A stretch of DNA of 64,000 nucleotides from Ophiostoma sp. CBS 140.51 (GCA_029298735.1 JANSLP010000104.1:1-64000); one strand, 5' to 3'; positions 1 to 11,064 are shown, numbered from the stretch's first letter. The notes: generated from the letters alone by a model not told the origin. A program made the numbers and translations.

Positions 1-267
1 TGGGCATGCCGGCGGCAGTGCGGGTAGCACGGGGTATCGGGATGGACAATGAAGTAGACTGGTGATCAACACGAAGGAGTATTTTAAAATGAATTCCTTA
101 AGTTAGGTACTGACTAAATATGTTTAGGTATGCCATGCAATAATATGTGCTCATAAAATAATAAAATAAAAAATCCCAATATGCGTTTCGTTTGTAGTTC
201 ATGTCATGATCCAATTTGTCTTCATGTCCACGTTTGCTTTTTGTTTTGTTTTGTTTTCATCATCCAC
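1..267. other. Left edge, no gene seen
   Basis: No reading frame here resembles a protein I recognise. The part from about 90 to 260 is AT-rich with AATAAA-like strings (about 155-170) and probably holds the 3' untranslated region of the minus-strand AtuA-family gene that stops at 268. Confidence 0.4.
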
Positions 268-2157
268 TTAGACAGTGCCGCGCTCGACAAACTTGACGGG
301 AATGTCGACAGTCTTGGCACGCAGGTACTCGAGGCAGTTCTTGCCCAGAGTATCGTAGGTCGAGCAGGCATCGTAGCCACGGTCCAGGTGGTCGTGCAGC
401 AGGAAGTGCACGGCGCGGATGTTGGGCAGCTCGAAGCGGTCAATGGGCTTGCCGTGGTCCTCCTCGGGGCCCAGCAGCTCGCGGATCTTGGCCACGGTCA
501 GCAGGCTGCGCAGCCAGTCCCACTCGTCGTCGTGGCGGACAAAGAATCCGACATTGCAGTCGGAGCACTTGTCACCGGAGCGGCCAAGCACGACACGGCC
601 AAGGGCCATGCGCACCGTGGGACCGAAGCTGTCGAGGGCGACGGGGTTCTTGGTCTCGTAGGTGGGCTGCTGGCGGTCGTAGGTGCGGAACTCTGTGGGA
701 GGCGGGAGGTCGATGATGGGTGTGGGGTGGTCAAACAGCAGGTGCAGGCGCTGCTTCATCTCCGACTGCGGCAGCAGCGACGGGTGGTACTCGTAGTACG
801 GCTTGCCCTCGGCCTGGCGCATGTCGTTACCCAGAGAGCCACCAGGGCAGCCCTGCAGGAAACAGGTCATGCTGCGGCGGAAGAAGCCGTTGGGGTTGCG
901 CATGTTCAGCAGCTCGCGGTCCTTGGACTGGGCAAAGATACGGAAGTCGACAGTGGCGACGTCCTGGTTGCGGGCGTCGGGCACCGACGAACCGTTCTGC
1001 ATAAACTTGAGCACGTCAAACTTCTTGATCATCTCCTCGCCTAGCTCGGCACGAATCTGCTCCTCGGTGAACTTGCACTTCTCCTCGATGTCGAGACCGC
1101 ACAGGTACACATGGTACTCGGCTTGCCAGCCAGCAAAGCCCGTGATGCCGACCTTGGTGGTGGGCGGCGGCGGGAGACCCTTGACACCGGAAACCTTGAC
1201 CTGGTCCTCGCCAATCTGCTCAAACTTGATGTCCTCGAGCCACGCGGTGACGTCGCAGTTGTAGTACTGAGGGCCCTGGATCTCGTACAGCAACTGCGAC
1301 GTGCACGAGTTGACCGTCATGACGCCGCCGCGGTTCTTCTCCAGCTGCATGACACCCTCGCCCTTGTAGTCGATGGCGCAGATGGGGAAGCCCATGTCAA
1401 TGTGCTTGCCGGCCTTCATGATGCTCTTAAAGTCCGAGCAGTAGCCGCCAGCGACGTACGAGCCGCACTCGAGCAGATGGCCGATAATCAGCGAGCCCGC
1501 AAGCTCGTCGAACTGGTTGGCCTTCCAGCCGTGCCACCAGGCGGCAGCACCAATGATGGGCGAGGCGTCCGAGACACGGCCGCAAATGACAATGTCGGCA
1601 CCCTCCTCGAGGGCACGGGCAATGCCCAGACCACCTTGGTAGCACTGTGCGCACACGGGGTCCAGACCCCACTCCTTGAGGGACTTGTTGTGCATCAGAC
1701 TGCGGAACTCCTCACCCTTCTCAATCAGGTTCTTGACCGAGCTGGTGACGTCGTCGCCCTCGATCCAGGCGACTTTGAGGTTGTAGCCCTTCTCGGTGAC
1801 CTTGGCCTGGACAATCTTGGCCAGAATCTCCGTGTCTGAGGCGCCGGCGTTGACGGCCAGACGGACCTTGTTCTTGGCCAGGTGCTCAATGGCGGGCTCG
1901 AAGCAGTCCATAAAGTTCTCGGCGAACATGGCGTTGCGGACCTCCTCCTCCCAGGTCAGCTCCTTGCCCTCGTTGGCGCTCTTGTTGCGCACCTTGGCCG
2001 TGCCGTGCATGGTCATGGTCAGCTCCGAGAGCCAGTCACCGACAATGACGTCGACATCCTCGAAGCGAGCGAGCGACTCAATGGCACGGACACGGTCAGA
2101 GAAACCGCCCGAGGCACCAGCCACGCGGACGGGGCGCTTGGGCTCAACAGATCCCAT
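268..2157 (-). CDS. AtuA / DUF1446 family protein
   Basis: Single-exon gene of 629 residues. The whole protein matches the acyclic terpene utilisation AtuA family (DUF1446): an N-terminal part beginning VRVAGASGGFSDR, the family-type segment ADIVICGRVSDASP near residue 190, and GGVMTVNSCTSQLLYEIQGP in the middle. The last 110 residues or so (from IRAVHFLLHDHLDRG) look like the small AtuA-like ferredoxin-fold domain often found at the C-terminus. In Pseudomonas, AtuA belongs to the citronellol/geraniol catabolic cluster, but its reaction is not established, and fungal members are mostly unstudied. No carboxylase or acyl-CoA dehydrogenase partner lies nearby, so terpene catabolism is not supported by context. 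The start is the first ATG, after a leader that is pyrimidine-rich on the coding strand. Confidence 0.9.
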   Translation of the reverse strand: MGSVEPKRPVRVAGASGGFSDRVRAIESLARFEDVDVIVGDWLSELTMTMHGTAKVRNKSANEGKELTWEEEVRNAMFAENFMDCFEPAIEHLAKNKVRLAVNAGASDTEILAKIVQAKVTEKGYNLKVAWIEGDDVTSSVKNLIEKGEEFRSLMHNKSLKEWGLDPVCAQCYQGGLGIARALEEGADIVICGRVSDASPIIGAAAWWHGWKANQFDELAGSLIIGHLLECGSYVAGGYCSDFKSIMKAGKHIDMGFPICAIDYKGEGVMQLEKNRGGVMTVNSCTSQLLYEIQGPQYYNCDVTAWLEDIKFEQIGEDQVKVSGVKGLPPPPTTKVGITGFAGWQAEYHVYLCGLDIEEKCKFTEEQIRAELGEEMIKKFDVLKFMQNGSSVPDARNQDVATVDFRIFAQSKDRELLNMRNPNGFFRRSMTCFLQGCPGGSLGNDMRQAEGKPYYEYHPSLLPQSEMKQRLHLLFDHPTPIIDLPPPTEFRTYDRQQPTYETKNPVALDSFGPTVRMALGRVVLGRSGDKCSDCNVGFFVRHDDEWDWLRSLLTVAKIRELLGPEEDHGKPIDRFELPNIRAVHFLLHDHLDRGYDACSTYDTLGKNCLEYLRAKTVDIPVKFVERGTV

Positions 2158-4861
2158 TGTGATGTGTGTGTGTGTAGGTAAAAAAGGAAGGTAGGTCGGA
2201 AGAGGAAAGACAAAAGAGGTTCAGGAGGGTTCTTGTCGTGAGGTTGGGGTATAAAGAGATTGTCCTGAAGAGAAGAAGAAAACAGAATCGACGACGAGAC
2301 AAAAGAGTCAAGAGAGCGGTTGGCACCTCATGTTTATATACGTTCTCCCATCATGAGTTCATGAAATTTAGTGTCCGCCGTCTCCGCGTCTTCTTTACCC
2401 CCCTTTCTTCCCCTTCTCGTCGTCTGTGAAGCACTCTGGCACTCTCTTCGCGTCTCTCTCACTGCGACTCCACCCGGCTAGGGACCTCCAGTTCCCCCTC
2501 AGGGAAACCCCATCGTCTTGGCCCGAAGTGGCCATTTTGTGTTCGGATCTGGGGCATGGAGGGGAGGAGAAACGGACTTGATGAGAGAGCACAAAAGAGC
2601 ACCGATACTCCGGCCTCCCGCTAGCGAGCAGCCTTTTCGGTCAAACATACCCGGGGCGAACATGAATATTAGGGAAATTGAGCCAATGACCACGCGAGCA
2701 AGACGGCGCCTTTTCTTTGTTGGTGCCAAAGTGCCAATGGGCAGGTTTGACGGCTCGACGGGGTTGTCGAAAAACGGGACGCCAAACAGACCAAAGGTCG
2801 GCTGGCAAAGGGTCACAAAACACTGAAAACGAGCCTAGCAACCGGTCTAAGTGGCAACCAAGGTACGGAAAATGGAGTAGCGTCGTTGAATTCTCACAAC
2901 TGTCTTGTGCTGTGTCGTCGTTCTCGCTGTCGTCAAACTGTGGAACACAGGAGACTGAGTTCCTAGCGTGGGGTCTTGTGGACGGGAGTTCTGTACCCCG
3001 CCTATCCCACCATGACTCGGACACACAATTCGCTGGAAACAAATGTCAGGATGCGTTCAAGGGCAGGATTCCCCTCTCCCACCCCCGCAGTATTTCCCAT
3101 TTTTGGGTCAGTTGTCAACCCTTTTGGCGTTGTCGTCGCCTTACCGACCACCCCTCAGTGGGCTCTTCAGCCAAAAACACGACCAAAACTTGGAGTCAAG
3201 TGGCTGTCCCTTGCTTGTTGCAACGGCAGGTCGGAGTCTCGGGCTTGCCCCGGATTAACCGGCACCTGGGGACACAGGGGCGAGAGGGCCGCTAGATCGA
3301 TGCGAGATGCTTCCTCGAAGAAGAAAATGTTGGGTCAAGAGTCTTGTGGACAGGACTTTTGACTTTTGTGGCCACTATTTTCTGCAGCTGTTGGTATTTT
3401 CAACTTTTCGACTCTAAAGCTCGGCCAAAGCCGTGGTGCTCGAGACGGCGGGGTGTCGGATAATGAACTTCCTGGCGCCGTGAGAGGCCGGAAATACCCT
3501 CGATTTGCAGCCTGTATGGAAGGCCAAGCCGAATAGAAGAAGTGTTCTGTCCGACGTCGGGTGCCCATAGAGAGAGCAGCAGTTTGTCACGACTCAACGA
3601 CACAGTTGTGTCGTGTCAGATGCAGCCTATTTGCGTGTGTATCTCGTCGGCCCTTTGCGACTAACGACTCATGGGGTTTGCTGGCCGAAGCGCCCGCGCT
3701 AGCCTGCCCGAAGACACTCAACGACGTTCTTCGCGGTTCTTGATGTATTTTGATTTCCGGCCGGGTTATCGACGGTTGTCTTTGTCATGCTCCGGACACG
3801 GGATCGGGGATGTCTGTGAAATATATGTCAATATGCCGGTAAGTCAGACTATGAAGCTAGGGAGCTATTCTGGTTGTTCTCCTCAAGATCGGGTTCGTCG
3901 GTGGGTGGACTGCCGTGATAAAATCATTTGCTTCATTTTGGAGGTGTAAACAATTCAGAGGCAAAATAATCAGGTGCTCGACAATATGTTTAGCTTCTGA
4001 GTTTCTGTCTTTTGAGGAAGGAACACTCTGAGGTACAAAGGTCGAGGTCCCAATACGGAAGGAATTGCCTCGTAATGCTGTACCGAAGGCAAGCGCAACC
4101 TACGATCACAGCCAGATTTCAACACCGCGCAAGGCAAGTGCGACCTGCGTGCAACTTTGATGCGAGATGACATTTCAGGTGCCCATTGTTTGAGGTCGTT
4201 TGACATGATGACACAATTGTACAGCTGCTTCAGACAACTTTATCCTAACCCTTCATTTACGTGAAGTTCTTGGCACGAGTTGGAACCAAAACTTCACCAC
4301 GATTTTGTGTATTAGCCATGGAACGCCAAGACATGCTAGGAGCTCCCCTGATCACCACGGCTTCACCTGAAGAGAAAGAGCTACCACTGACTAACGTATT
4401 GATTTTGTACAGAAAAACCTCCACAGAGACTCTTCTAGATTCACTGCACGCGGGCCGCATTGCCTCGCTAAGCATTCTCCTCTGTCGGCGATGTAGGCGA
4501 TAGCCTCACGATCCAGTACGAAACGGTCAGGGGTCAATAAGAGCGACAAAAATACAGCAAGAATACAGAGAAGCCTGAGTACGCAATTGTCGTCAGTATT
4601 TCGTTTTCTCCCGGTTCATGCCATGGTAATGTTGGAATACGGTCCTTTCGTCTGAAGTCTGAAGTCTTGTCTACACATGCCCCATATAAACTCTATCTCA
4701 TCCCATCTTTCGTCTCGATCTCGTGTCTTTTATTTACACCTCATTCATTTACTTCGGTCTCTACCTTTTTATTACTATTGTTTTAATCTATCTGCTCGAC
4801 AGGCTCGACAGTTTCCATTCTTTTTACCCAATAACTTTCATTAACACTCATTTCATTCAAA
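2158..4861. other. 2.7 kb intergenic region
   Basis: Shared upstream region of the divergent AtuA-family gene (-) and the small secreted protein gene (+). Frames of up to about 190 codons occur, but their translations are arginine, serine and proline rich, have no recognisable domain and no conserved-looking exon structure, so I leave them uncalled. The 200 bases before 4862 hold a TATA-like box and a CT-rich leader. Confidence 0.5.
4685..4690 (+). promoter_or_regulatory. TATA-like box
   Basis: TATAAA 177 bases before the ATG of the small secreted protein, followed by a pyrimidine-rich stretch (about 4700-4850). Spacing and context fit a core promoter, but no transcription start can be proven from sequence. 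Confidence 0.5.
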
Positions 4862-5419
4862 ATGTTCGCCAAGATTGTTCTCGTTGCTGCCGTTGCAGCC
4901 ATCGCCGAGGCCCGTTTCGGCCAGGAAGGCGCGATCCAGGCCACCATCCAGGGTCTGAGCAGCTTCGGCAATCCTGGTCAAGCCGCCACTCTGGCCGGTC
5001 AAACTCCGGGTGTTCTCCTCGCCGGAGCCAACGCGTGTGCAAAGGTGTGTTCCCAGGCACTTTTTGCTTTTAATTGTCCACAACTAACGACATAGCTCTC
5101 CCTTGCCGACCAGATTGTGACGGCTCTGGGCAACGACGCCGCGGTCCTCGCTGCTGCCGCCCAGCTTGTCGGTGCCGAGAAGAACTTTAACCCGTCGGCC
5201 CAGTCGATCCCTACGCTCTGCTCGGACGCCACGCTGCCCGCGACGGCGGCTCTGCGCGGTATTGTCCCGCTGGTCGACCCGTCCGTGACGGGCGCCGAGG
5301 TCGAGAACGCCAATGCTGCGACATCTCTCCAAACGCCATTCAGCGCGACGGGCTTGAGCGTGGCCGACGTGGCCAAGGCGCAGGGCTTCACTAACTTTAC
5401 CGCACAGGCGAATGCCTAA
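4862..5419 (+). CDS. Small secreted protein of unknown function
   Basis: Two exons, 4862-5044 and 5096-5419, give 168 residues. The 51-nt intron has GTGTGT at the donor, CTAAC near 5084-5088 and TAG at 5093-5095. A CAG at 5111-5113 is an alternative in-frame acceptor that would drop six residues. A hydrophobic signal peptide (MFAKIVLVAAVAAIAEA) is followed by a mature protein rich in Ala, Leu and Gly with two cysteines (near residues 59 and 100), no obvious transmembrane segment and several NPGQAATLAGQ-like amphipathic stretches. It resembles a family of small secreted fungal proteins seen across Pezizomycotina, sometimes labelled circumsporozoite-like for no functional reason. I do not know what it does; the TATA box and short gene suggest regulated, possibly strong expression. 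Confidence 0.85.
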
Positions 5420-5776
5420 ATCTCATGATGCGGGCAAAAGTGAAGAAATGAGGAAATATGAGGCTGTCCAATCTCATGTCTATTGGTTCAGTCGGTCTTT
5501 CTTCTTTTGGAGCCTCGCACTGTGGGCATTTACATGGCAGATGTCACATTAGAAGGCAGCTGTCTCAACGCCTAGGCACATAAGCTTCATATTTCAGCTT
5601 CTTCAGACTTTGAGTATTAATTCCATCTACAAATATTATACTTTAGAAGTTCCAGAGTTTCAATCCTACATATTCTAGCGTGCTATTCCACGTTTTGGTA
5701 CCTTACTGCACAGTGCTCCACAGCCCTAAATAGGAAATATGTTGATGGCAGGAAGGTGTGATGGTGGCAAACAGTC

Positions 5777-5784
5777 TGACGTCA
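5777..5784. promoter_or_regulatory. CRE-like palindrome TGACGTCA
   Basis: Perfect 8-base palindrome TGACGTCA about 400 bases before the J-protein start. This is the known ATF/CREB-type bZIP binding site, which in fungi is associated with stress-responsive bZIP factors. Binding here is inferred. Confidence 0.45.
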
Positions 5785-5905
5785 CAGCGGTCCGCACTGT
5801 GTGAGTTGTGCCTTCCCACCATGGCACACACACTGAGTTCAGAATCAGGCGACAAGTCCAGCTGTGCTCATTCTGTACAACTGCCATGTACCTTCGCTCT
5901 TTCCC

Positions 5906-5911
5906 CACGTG
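5906..5911. promoter_or_regulatory. E-box CACGTG in an imperfect palindrome
   Basis: CACGTG sits inside TTCCCCACGTGTGGAA, an imperfect palindrome, about 275 bases before the J-protein ATG. CACGTG is the core of bHLH sites (Cbf1/Pho4 type). Only the sequence match is seen. Confidence 0.4.
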
Positions 5912-6182
5912 TGGAAAGCCTTGTGGCAGAACTTTACTTCAACTTTTTGACAGTTGTGCATTTTCCATCACTTTTGACACGCCTCTTTTTTTTTCTTCCT
6001 CATCTCTTCATTCTCCCATTCTCGACATCTTCTCAACCATCCGATGGACAACTTGCTAACCTGAGCGTCGTCTTACTTCACGTATTCGATTACATCACCG
6101 ACTTCACTAATACGACTCCAACTCATCGAATTCTTCACGATAGTACCGATATCGAATAGTCCACAAGCTCCTATATCCCATC

Positions 6183-7175
6183 ATGGTCATCGAAACCGCC
6201 CTCTACGAACGCCTCGGCGTCACCCACGATGCGTCCGCCGACCAGATCCGCCGCTCATACCGCCAGGCCGCTCTGCTTTGGCACCCAGACCGCAACCGCG
6301 ACGACCCTGAAGCCGCCGAGAAGTTCAAAGCCTGCCTCGAAGCCTACGAGATTTTGTCGAATCCAAACCAGCGAACCCTCTACGATACGTACGGCTTGAG
6401 TGGTGTCTTGAGGACCGGCAGCGACCCGGAAATGTCGCCCCAAGCGCAACCACAGCGGTCGACTTCGTCATCCAGTTCCAGTGGACGGCAGCGCTCCTAT
6501 CGGCAGCGGCCCCGACCACCACCGTTTGACGACGAGTTCTTCAACGATGACGACTTTTTTGTCTTTCCCGAACCGATGCACTTCGAGTACCCGTCGCAGA
6601 GACCCTCGAGGCCGATGCACAGCCAGACGCAGTCACAGTCACAGACACAGTCACAGTCACAGTCACAGTCACAACAAGCACCCCGGGGGTTCAGCTTCTC
6701 AAGCAGCTTCACTTTCAGCAGCAGCACCGGCAGCGGTCCTGGCGGATCCTACACGACGCATACACACTCGTGGAACAGCCGCGACGGGCACCAGAGCCAT
6801 CGCAGCAGCGGCATATTCGGTCCAGGCGGTCATCGTGTCAGCAGTAGCAGCCGTGATGCCGACGGCAGACGAGTCGATAGCGGAGGGAGTAGCAGACGCA
6901 ACTCACAAAGGACACGCAACTACAACGAAGAGAACGTGGTGCCGCAGTCGCAGTCGCAGAGCATGTACCAACAGCAAAGTACACAGCCGGCGCACGGCAT
7001 GCAGCAGTCGTTCAACAACATGGGCGGCGGCGGCGGCTTCTTTGACATGGGTTCCAACTTCAACAACCTCTTTGCCGGTATGAGCAACAACTTTGCTTCT
7101 TTCTTTGGCAACAACATTTTTGGCGAGCCCGAGTCCAACACGCGGCCACAGCAGAGCCGACAGCGGCGGCAGTAA
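6183..7175 (+). CDS. J-domain (DnaJ/Hsp40) co-chaperone
   Basis: Single exon, 330 residues. Residues about 4-72 form a complete J domain with HPD at 34-36, the motif that stimulates the ATPase of Hsp70. The rest is low complexity: a Ser/Arg/Pro stretch, an acidic and Phe-rich patch (EFFNDDDFFVFPEP), a run of QS/QT repeats encoded by CAGTCA hexamers (about 6620-6672), a Ser/Phe-rich segment and a Gly/Asn/Phe-rich C-terminus. There is no zinc-finger domain and no clear DnaJ C-terminal beta domains, so it is closest in layout to short DNAJB6-like or class C proteins. No signal peptide or membrane segment is seen, so it is probably cytosolic or nuclear. The start follows a CT-rich leader and opens the J domain directly. 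Confidence 0.9.
   Translation: MVIETALYERLGVTHDASADQIRRSYRQAALLWHPDRNRDDPEAAEKFKACLEAYEILSNPNQRTLYDTYGLSGVLRTGSDPEMSPQAQPQRSTSSSSSSGRQRSYRQRPRPPPFDDEFFNDDDFFVFPEPMHFEYPSQRPSRPMHSQTQSQSQTQSQSQSQSQQAPRGFSFSSSFTFSSSTGSGPGGSYTTHTHSWNSRDGHQSHRSSGIFGPGGHRVSSSSRDADGRRVDSGGSSRRNSQRTRNYNEENVVPQSQSQSMYQQQSTQPAHGMQQSFNNMGGGGGFFDMGSNFNNLFAGMSNNFASFFGNNIFGEPESNTRPQQSRQRRQ
6620..6672 (+). repeat. CAGTCA hexamer microsatellite in coding sequence
   Basis: Imperfect tandem copies of cagtca/cagaca within the J-protein gene encode a Gln-Ser/Gln-Thr run. A 6-base unit keeps the frame, so copy number can vary between strains without breaking the protein. Confidence 0.8.
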
Positions 7176-8270
7176 TCTGAGGCAGAACGTTGGACCAAGA
7201 ATGATTTAATGGGAGTTCTTTGGATACCTTTTACATGTGGAGGATAATCTTGGGTTTGCTTCTGAGCCTTCTCTAATGATAACGACTGGCGTTGAAAATG
7301 ATATTTTTTGGACATTTTCTTTCACTTCTTTCCTACCTTTAATATACCTTTTTCAAGTTTGACCTTTCTACAAGAAAACGACATAGCTTCAATAGTTAAT
7401 TTTCAATTCGTGTATCACATGGCCATCGTTGCTTTGATCGATCTTGCTGACTTGGCCACCGGAGAAAATGGTTAAATGGATATGGTAAACTGGCATCCGC
7501 CTGGTGGATCTTCCGTTTCGTGCATAAACGCCTCTCTCATACGTACTCTTCTCTCTCTCATAACCTCGTTGCAACTGACCCTACCCATGTCAGTGAGCCG
7601 TGTGTGGGTTCTTTTACGTCAACAACAACATCCCGTGTGTGTTCATTGCTCCGTGTTGACAGGCCGTGTTAGCCGCCCTCAACCTCCGTTAACTTCCTCT
7701 TGAAGATGCCACAAATGATTAGCAAACAACATTTTCGTCGCATTTTCAGTATTTTATGATATTAAGCTGTAGAAACTAAACATATATTTTTGGCGCTTTT
7801 CGAGTTTTGTAGACAAAAAAACATATCATCAGTACTGTAAATAATACACAGTCTTCAGGATGACAACGAATGCATCGACGCCAAGTTGGGTATTCACAAG
7901 TCCAAGATACTTGGCATGTCTTGGGCAACACTTCAAGGCGGCAACGTCAAAGTCTTGACACATAAAAAGGTGCCTTTGGTGTTGAGAAATGGTCTCCTGC
8001 TAAACTGTTAAAAATTGTCCATTTTCTTCAAACCGCCTCGTTTTCACCAAGACCCACAGTTATATGGCATAGAAACGGCACATCCGCATAATAAATCGGA
8101 AGTAAAATAGGGCGGCCCACCAAGGTGAGGGTAGAAGACAGTAAATAAAAGAAGTAACATGTGGCTTTTTATATCGTAGACTGAGGTATTCCCGAGATTT
8201 GGATGTCTCGTGAGAGTCATTTTCTTGTTCATCACGGCATCTCCATCATCACCTCAAAACTCTTTCAACA
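7176..8270. other. 1.1 kb intergenic region
   Basis: Contains the 3' end of the J-protein transcript and the upstream region of the SET-domain gene. It is AT-rich between about 7700 and 8240. Frames are under 80 codons with no recognisable content. Confidence 0.5.
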
Positions 8271-9930
8271 ATGTTGACACCATGGTTACTCCTGCTATCC
8301 AGTCTGCCACTGACAGTCTCTGCGGAACATACGGCCTCGTCACCAACTCGACTTCTGATACCTAAAACAGCCAGCGGTCGTGCTGTTCCATCTGCAGCGC
8401 CACCACTTCCACGAGTGCCCAAGATCCCACAGGTTAAGAAACCTACAGTCAAAGATATCTATGACGACGATGACCTAACAAGCCCACGACTATGCCGGAA
8501 ACACGATGCCACTCTCTCGCGATTGTTCGAGAATCAATGCTTGCCCATCGGCCGGACTTCTTTTCAGCAATTTCCGTCATCTTGGTCACCCTGGACTCAT
8601 CCACCAGTATGTCCTGAAATCAACACGACAACGACATCATCGAATACCCTCGACTTTTGTATCTTTACACACGCCAACTATAACGGAGGCATTAGCATTG
8701 TGGCCACTTCGGAAACAGCTGCCGGACTTGCCACCATCCTCGACCAAGCATCCATCGCCCAACCAGCACCGCCAGTCGACCGTCCAATCCTCAAGATACA
8801 AGATATTCCTGACAAGGGACTTGGCATTGTGGCTGGGCAAGCCATCCCGCGCGGCACTATCCTCTTTCGTGACCAAGCTCGCATTCTTGCCGACGTTCGT
8901 TTCCCGCAGCATGTTCGCCGGGCTCAAGGACAGACACTTCTTCACAAAGCCGCTGGCCGTCTCCCCGAGCCAGATGATGTCCGCAACTTGAGCCGTAGCA
9001 TCAAGGCCAAACCGGGCGAAGCGCGGGGCTTGCTCGAGGAGAATGTGCTGAGCACAAACTCGTTTGCAGCGACGGTCGACGGCATCTCCTACATGGCTCT
9101 GTTTCCAGAAATTGCCGTAAGTGGTGCCCTGCTGTGTTTTGATGATCAAGTCTGACGAAATGTACAGAGAATCAACCATGCCTGCAACCCAACGTGAGTC
9201 TTTCACTACCTCCATTAATATCGACCCATACTCACCTCACAGAGCCCTCACTCGCTTCAACGATAAGGACCTGACACAGCAAGTCATTGCCTTTCGCGAT
9301 ATTAAACCCGGTGAAGAAATCACGATTAGCTGTAAGCCCCCAGCTCCTACATTCGGTCACAGGACATGATCTAACATCTCAGACACCGACTTCGGCCTCA
9401 CGCACGACGCCCGTCAGGAAACACTCAAACGTCGCTGGGGCTTCGAGTGTACGTGCGACCTCTGTAGTGGCGGACCCGACGCCACGGCTGCTTCGGATGC
9501 TCGACGTCAACGTGTCACCGCTCTCCGTGCCGAAGTCGTCGCTCATTTGCAGAAAGGCGCCTTTGATACGGCCATTGCCGCCTACGAGGGTGAGCTGCTA
9601 CGTCTTGTAAGGACAGAACACTTGGCCGAACACATGGGCGAGCACTTTGAAGTGCTGGCACGACTTCATTTGGCGACAGGGAACCGAACAGCGGCAGTAT
9701 CGTATGCTCAGCAAGCACTTGCCGAGCTAGAGACGTTCGAGGGCGTTTCTGGTGTACGTGCTGGTGCCGTGAGCGAGTCTTCGTCTGGGTCGATCCAAGA
9801 GCTGCGGGAGTTTGTTAAAGCTCTTTATGGTCAAGAAGAGCGGAAGAAGAAGAGAAAGCAGAAGAAGCCCAAGAGAGAGAAGAAGCAAGTAAAGAAGCAA
9901 AAGACAGCAAAGAAAAACGGCGACAAATAG
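8271..9930 (+). CDS. SET-domain protein with signal peptide
   Basis: Four exons: 8271-9116, 9168-9193, 9243-9331 and 9383-9930, giving 502 residues; introns are 49-51 nt with GTAAG or GTGAG donors. The N-terminus (MLTPWLLLLSSLPLTVSA) is a clear signal peptide, followed by a Pro-rich linker and a Cys-containing region (CRKHDATLSRLF). The SET domain runs from about residue 170 (KIQDIPDKGLGIVA) through RINHACNP, PGEEITISCYTDFG, then the post-SET cysteine cluster FECTCDLC. These are the motifs of SET methyltransferases: the NH.C motif binds S-adenosylmethionine and the Tyr is catalytic. A helical region and a strongly Lys-rich tail (KKKRKQKKPKREKK) follow. SET proteins usually act on histones or ribosomal proteins; a secretory leader is at odds with that. 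The gene is convergent with the nitrilase gene, stops 85 bases apart. Confidence 0.88.
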
Positions 9931-10015
9931 GCGGCATGCAATAAAATTGCCACGGGTATTCCAACTATGTTTTATTAATTTATGTAACCATTTCGTCATT
10001 AGATTATCTAGGTGG

Positions 10016-11064
10016 TCACTCCTTCTTTCCTTCGTCCTTCTTCTGCGGCATCTGCAGCGTGTGCGCATAGTGCCAGCCGGCCCGCTTCATGTCCGCGCGC
10101 ACCTTGTAGTTGGAGTCTGCTACCCGCAGATAGTCGAGGTCCATCTCCATAATGTTGGTTTGCGCAACGCCAGGGCCAATCTCACCCCTCAAACCCAGGA
10201 TCGGCTGGGCCAGCAGCGAAACACCACCCGTGTTGCAAAAGACAACGGCCACGGTGTTCTCACCCGCCCGCGCCGCCAGGCACGCCCGCAAAAAGTCAAT
10301 CTCGCACTCGGGGTTGATGGCCAGCGACTCCTCGTCGACGTCCTGGTAGGGGTACCAGCACGAGGGGATCAAAATAATGTCCGCACCGTCAGCCACGAGC
10401 GCACGGAACGCTTCGGGGAACGCGAGGTCCCAGCAGACCAGCAGACCGGCCCGGACCTTGCGGTCGCCCCATTGCAGCGGCGTGTCAAAGGCCACATGCG
10501 GCGGCCAGCCGACCGTGCTGCCGTCCGCCGAGGCACTCTCAACAGTAGGCGCTGTGAGATGGTCACGCTCCGGGTGCCACAGGTTGGTCTTTTGGTAGCT
10601 ATTTAGGACATTGCCCGTGCCGGCCTCGACAAAGTAGGCCATGTTGCGAAGCTCGAGGGCGGCGGTGCCATCCGACGTAGTGACCAGCGTGGTGCCGCCA
10701 GCCGGGTCAGGCTCGGCCTTGTGGGCCTCGACAATGGTGCCGGGCACAATGTTGATATTGACTTTGCGAGCGAGGTCCTGGTAGCGCGCGAGAAAGGCGC
10801 CCGAGGCGACGCTGGCGTTGACAAATTCGGGGTTTTCGGGGACCCATGCCGTCAAATGGTACTCGGGCAGGATGGCAATGTCTGCGCCCGCCGCAGCAGC
10901 CTTGCGGATCTCATCGGCACTGTAGGCGAAGTTGGCCTCAATGTCGACGGGCTGGGGATGAGATTAGCCATGGAAACGAATGAAAGGCGAAGCAGATGAA
11001 GCTATCAAGGGAGAGCTACCTTTGGCTGGAACTGGATAATGGCAACTTTGTAGTTGGGCGCCAT
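10016..11064 (-). CDS. Nitrilase / carbon-nitrogen hydrolase family
   Basis: Two exons on the minus strand, 11020-11064 (15 codons) and 10016-10951, joined over a 68-nt intron; 326 residues. The complete catalytic triad of the family is visible: Glu45 in LPEYHL, Lys136 in YQKTNLWHPERDH and Cys188 in GLLVCWDLAFPEAFR. Such enzymes hydrolyse nitriles, amides or carbamoyl groups through a cysteine thioester. The segment around the Lys (KTNLWHPERDHL) is like fungal amidase members rather than Nit1/Nit2 or glutamine-dependent NAD synthetase, but the substrate cannot be told from sequence. No signal peptide is seen, so it is probably cytosolic. The short first exon starts with MAPNYKVAIIQFQPK, a normal beginning for this fold, which supports the intron call. 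Confidence 0.9.

Larger units (their letters stand above)
5420..6182. other. Intergenic region, promoter of J-protein gene
   Basis: The first 250 bases are moderately AT-rich and likely hold the 3' end of the upstream transcript. The later part holds a palindromic CRE (5777-5784), an E-box (5906-5911) and a CT-rich leader (about 5985-6040) leading to the ATG at 6183. No gene is seen. Confidence 0.5.
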
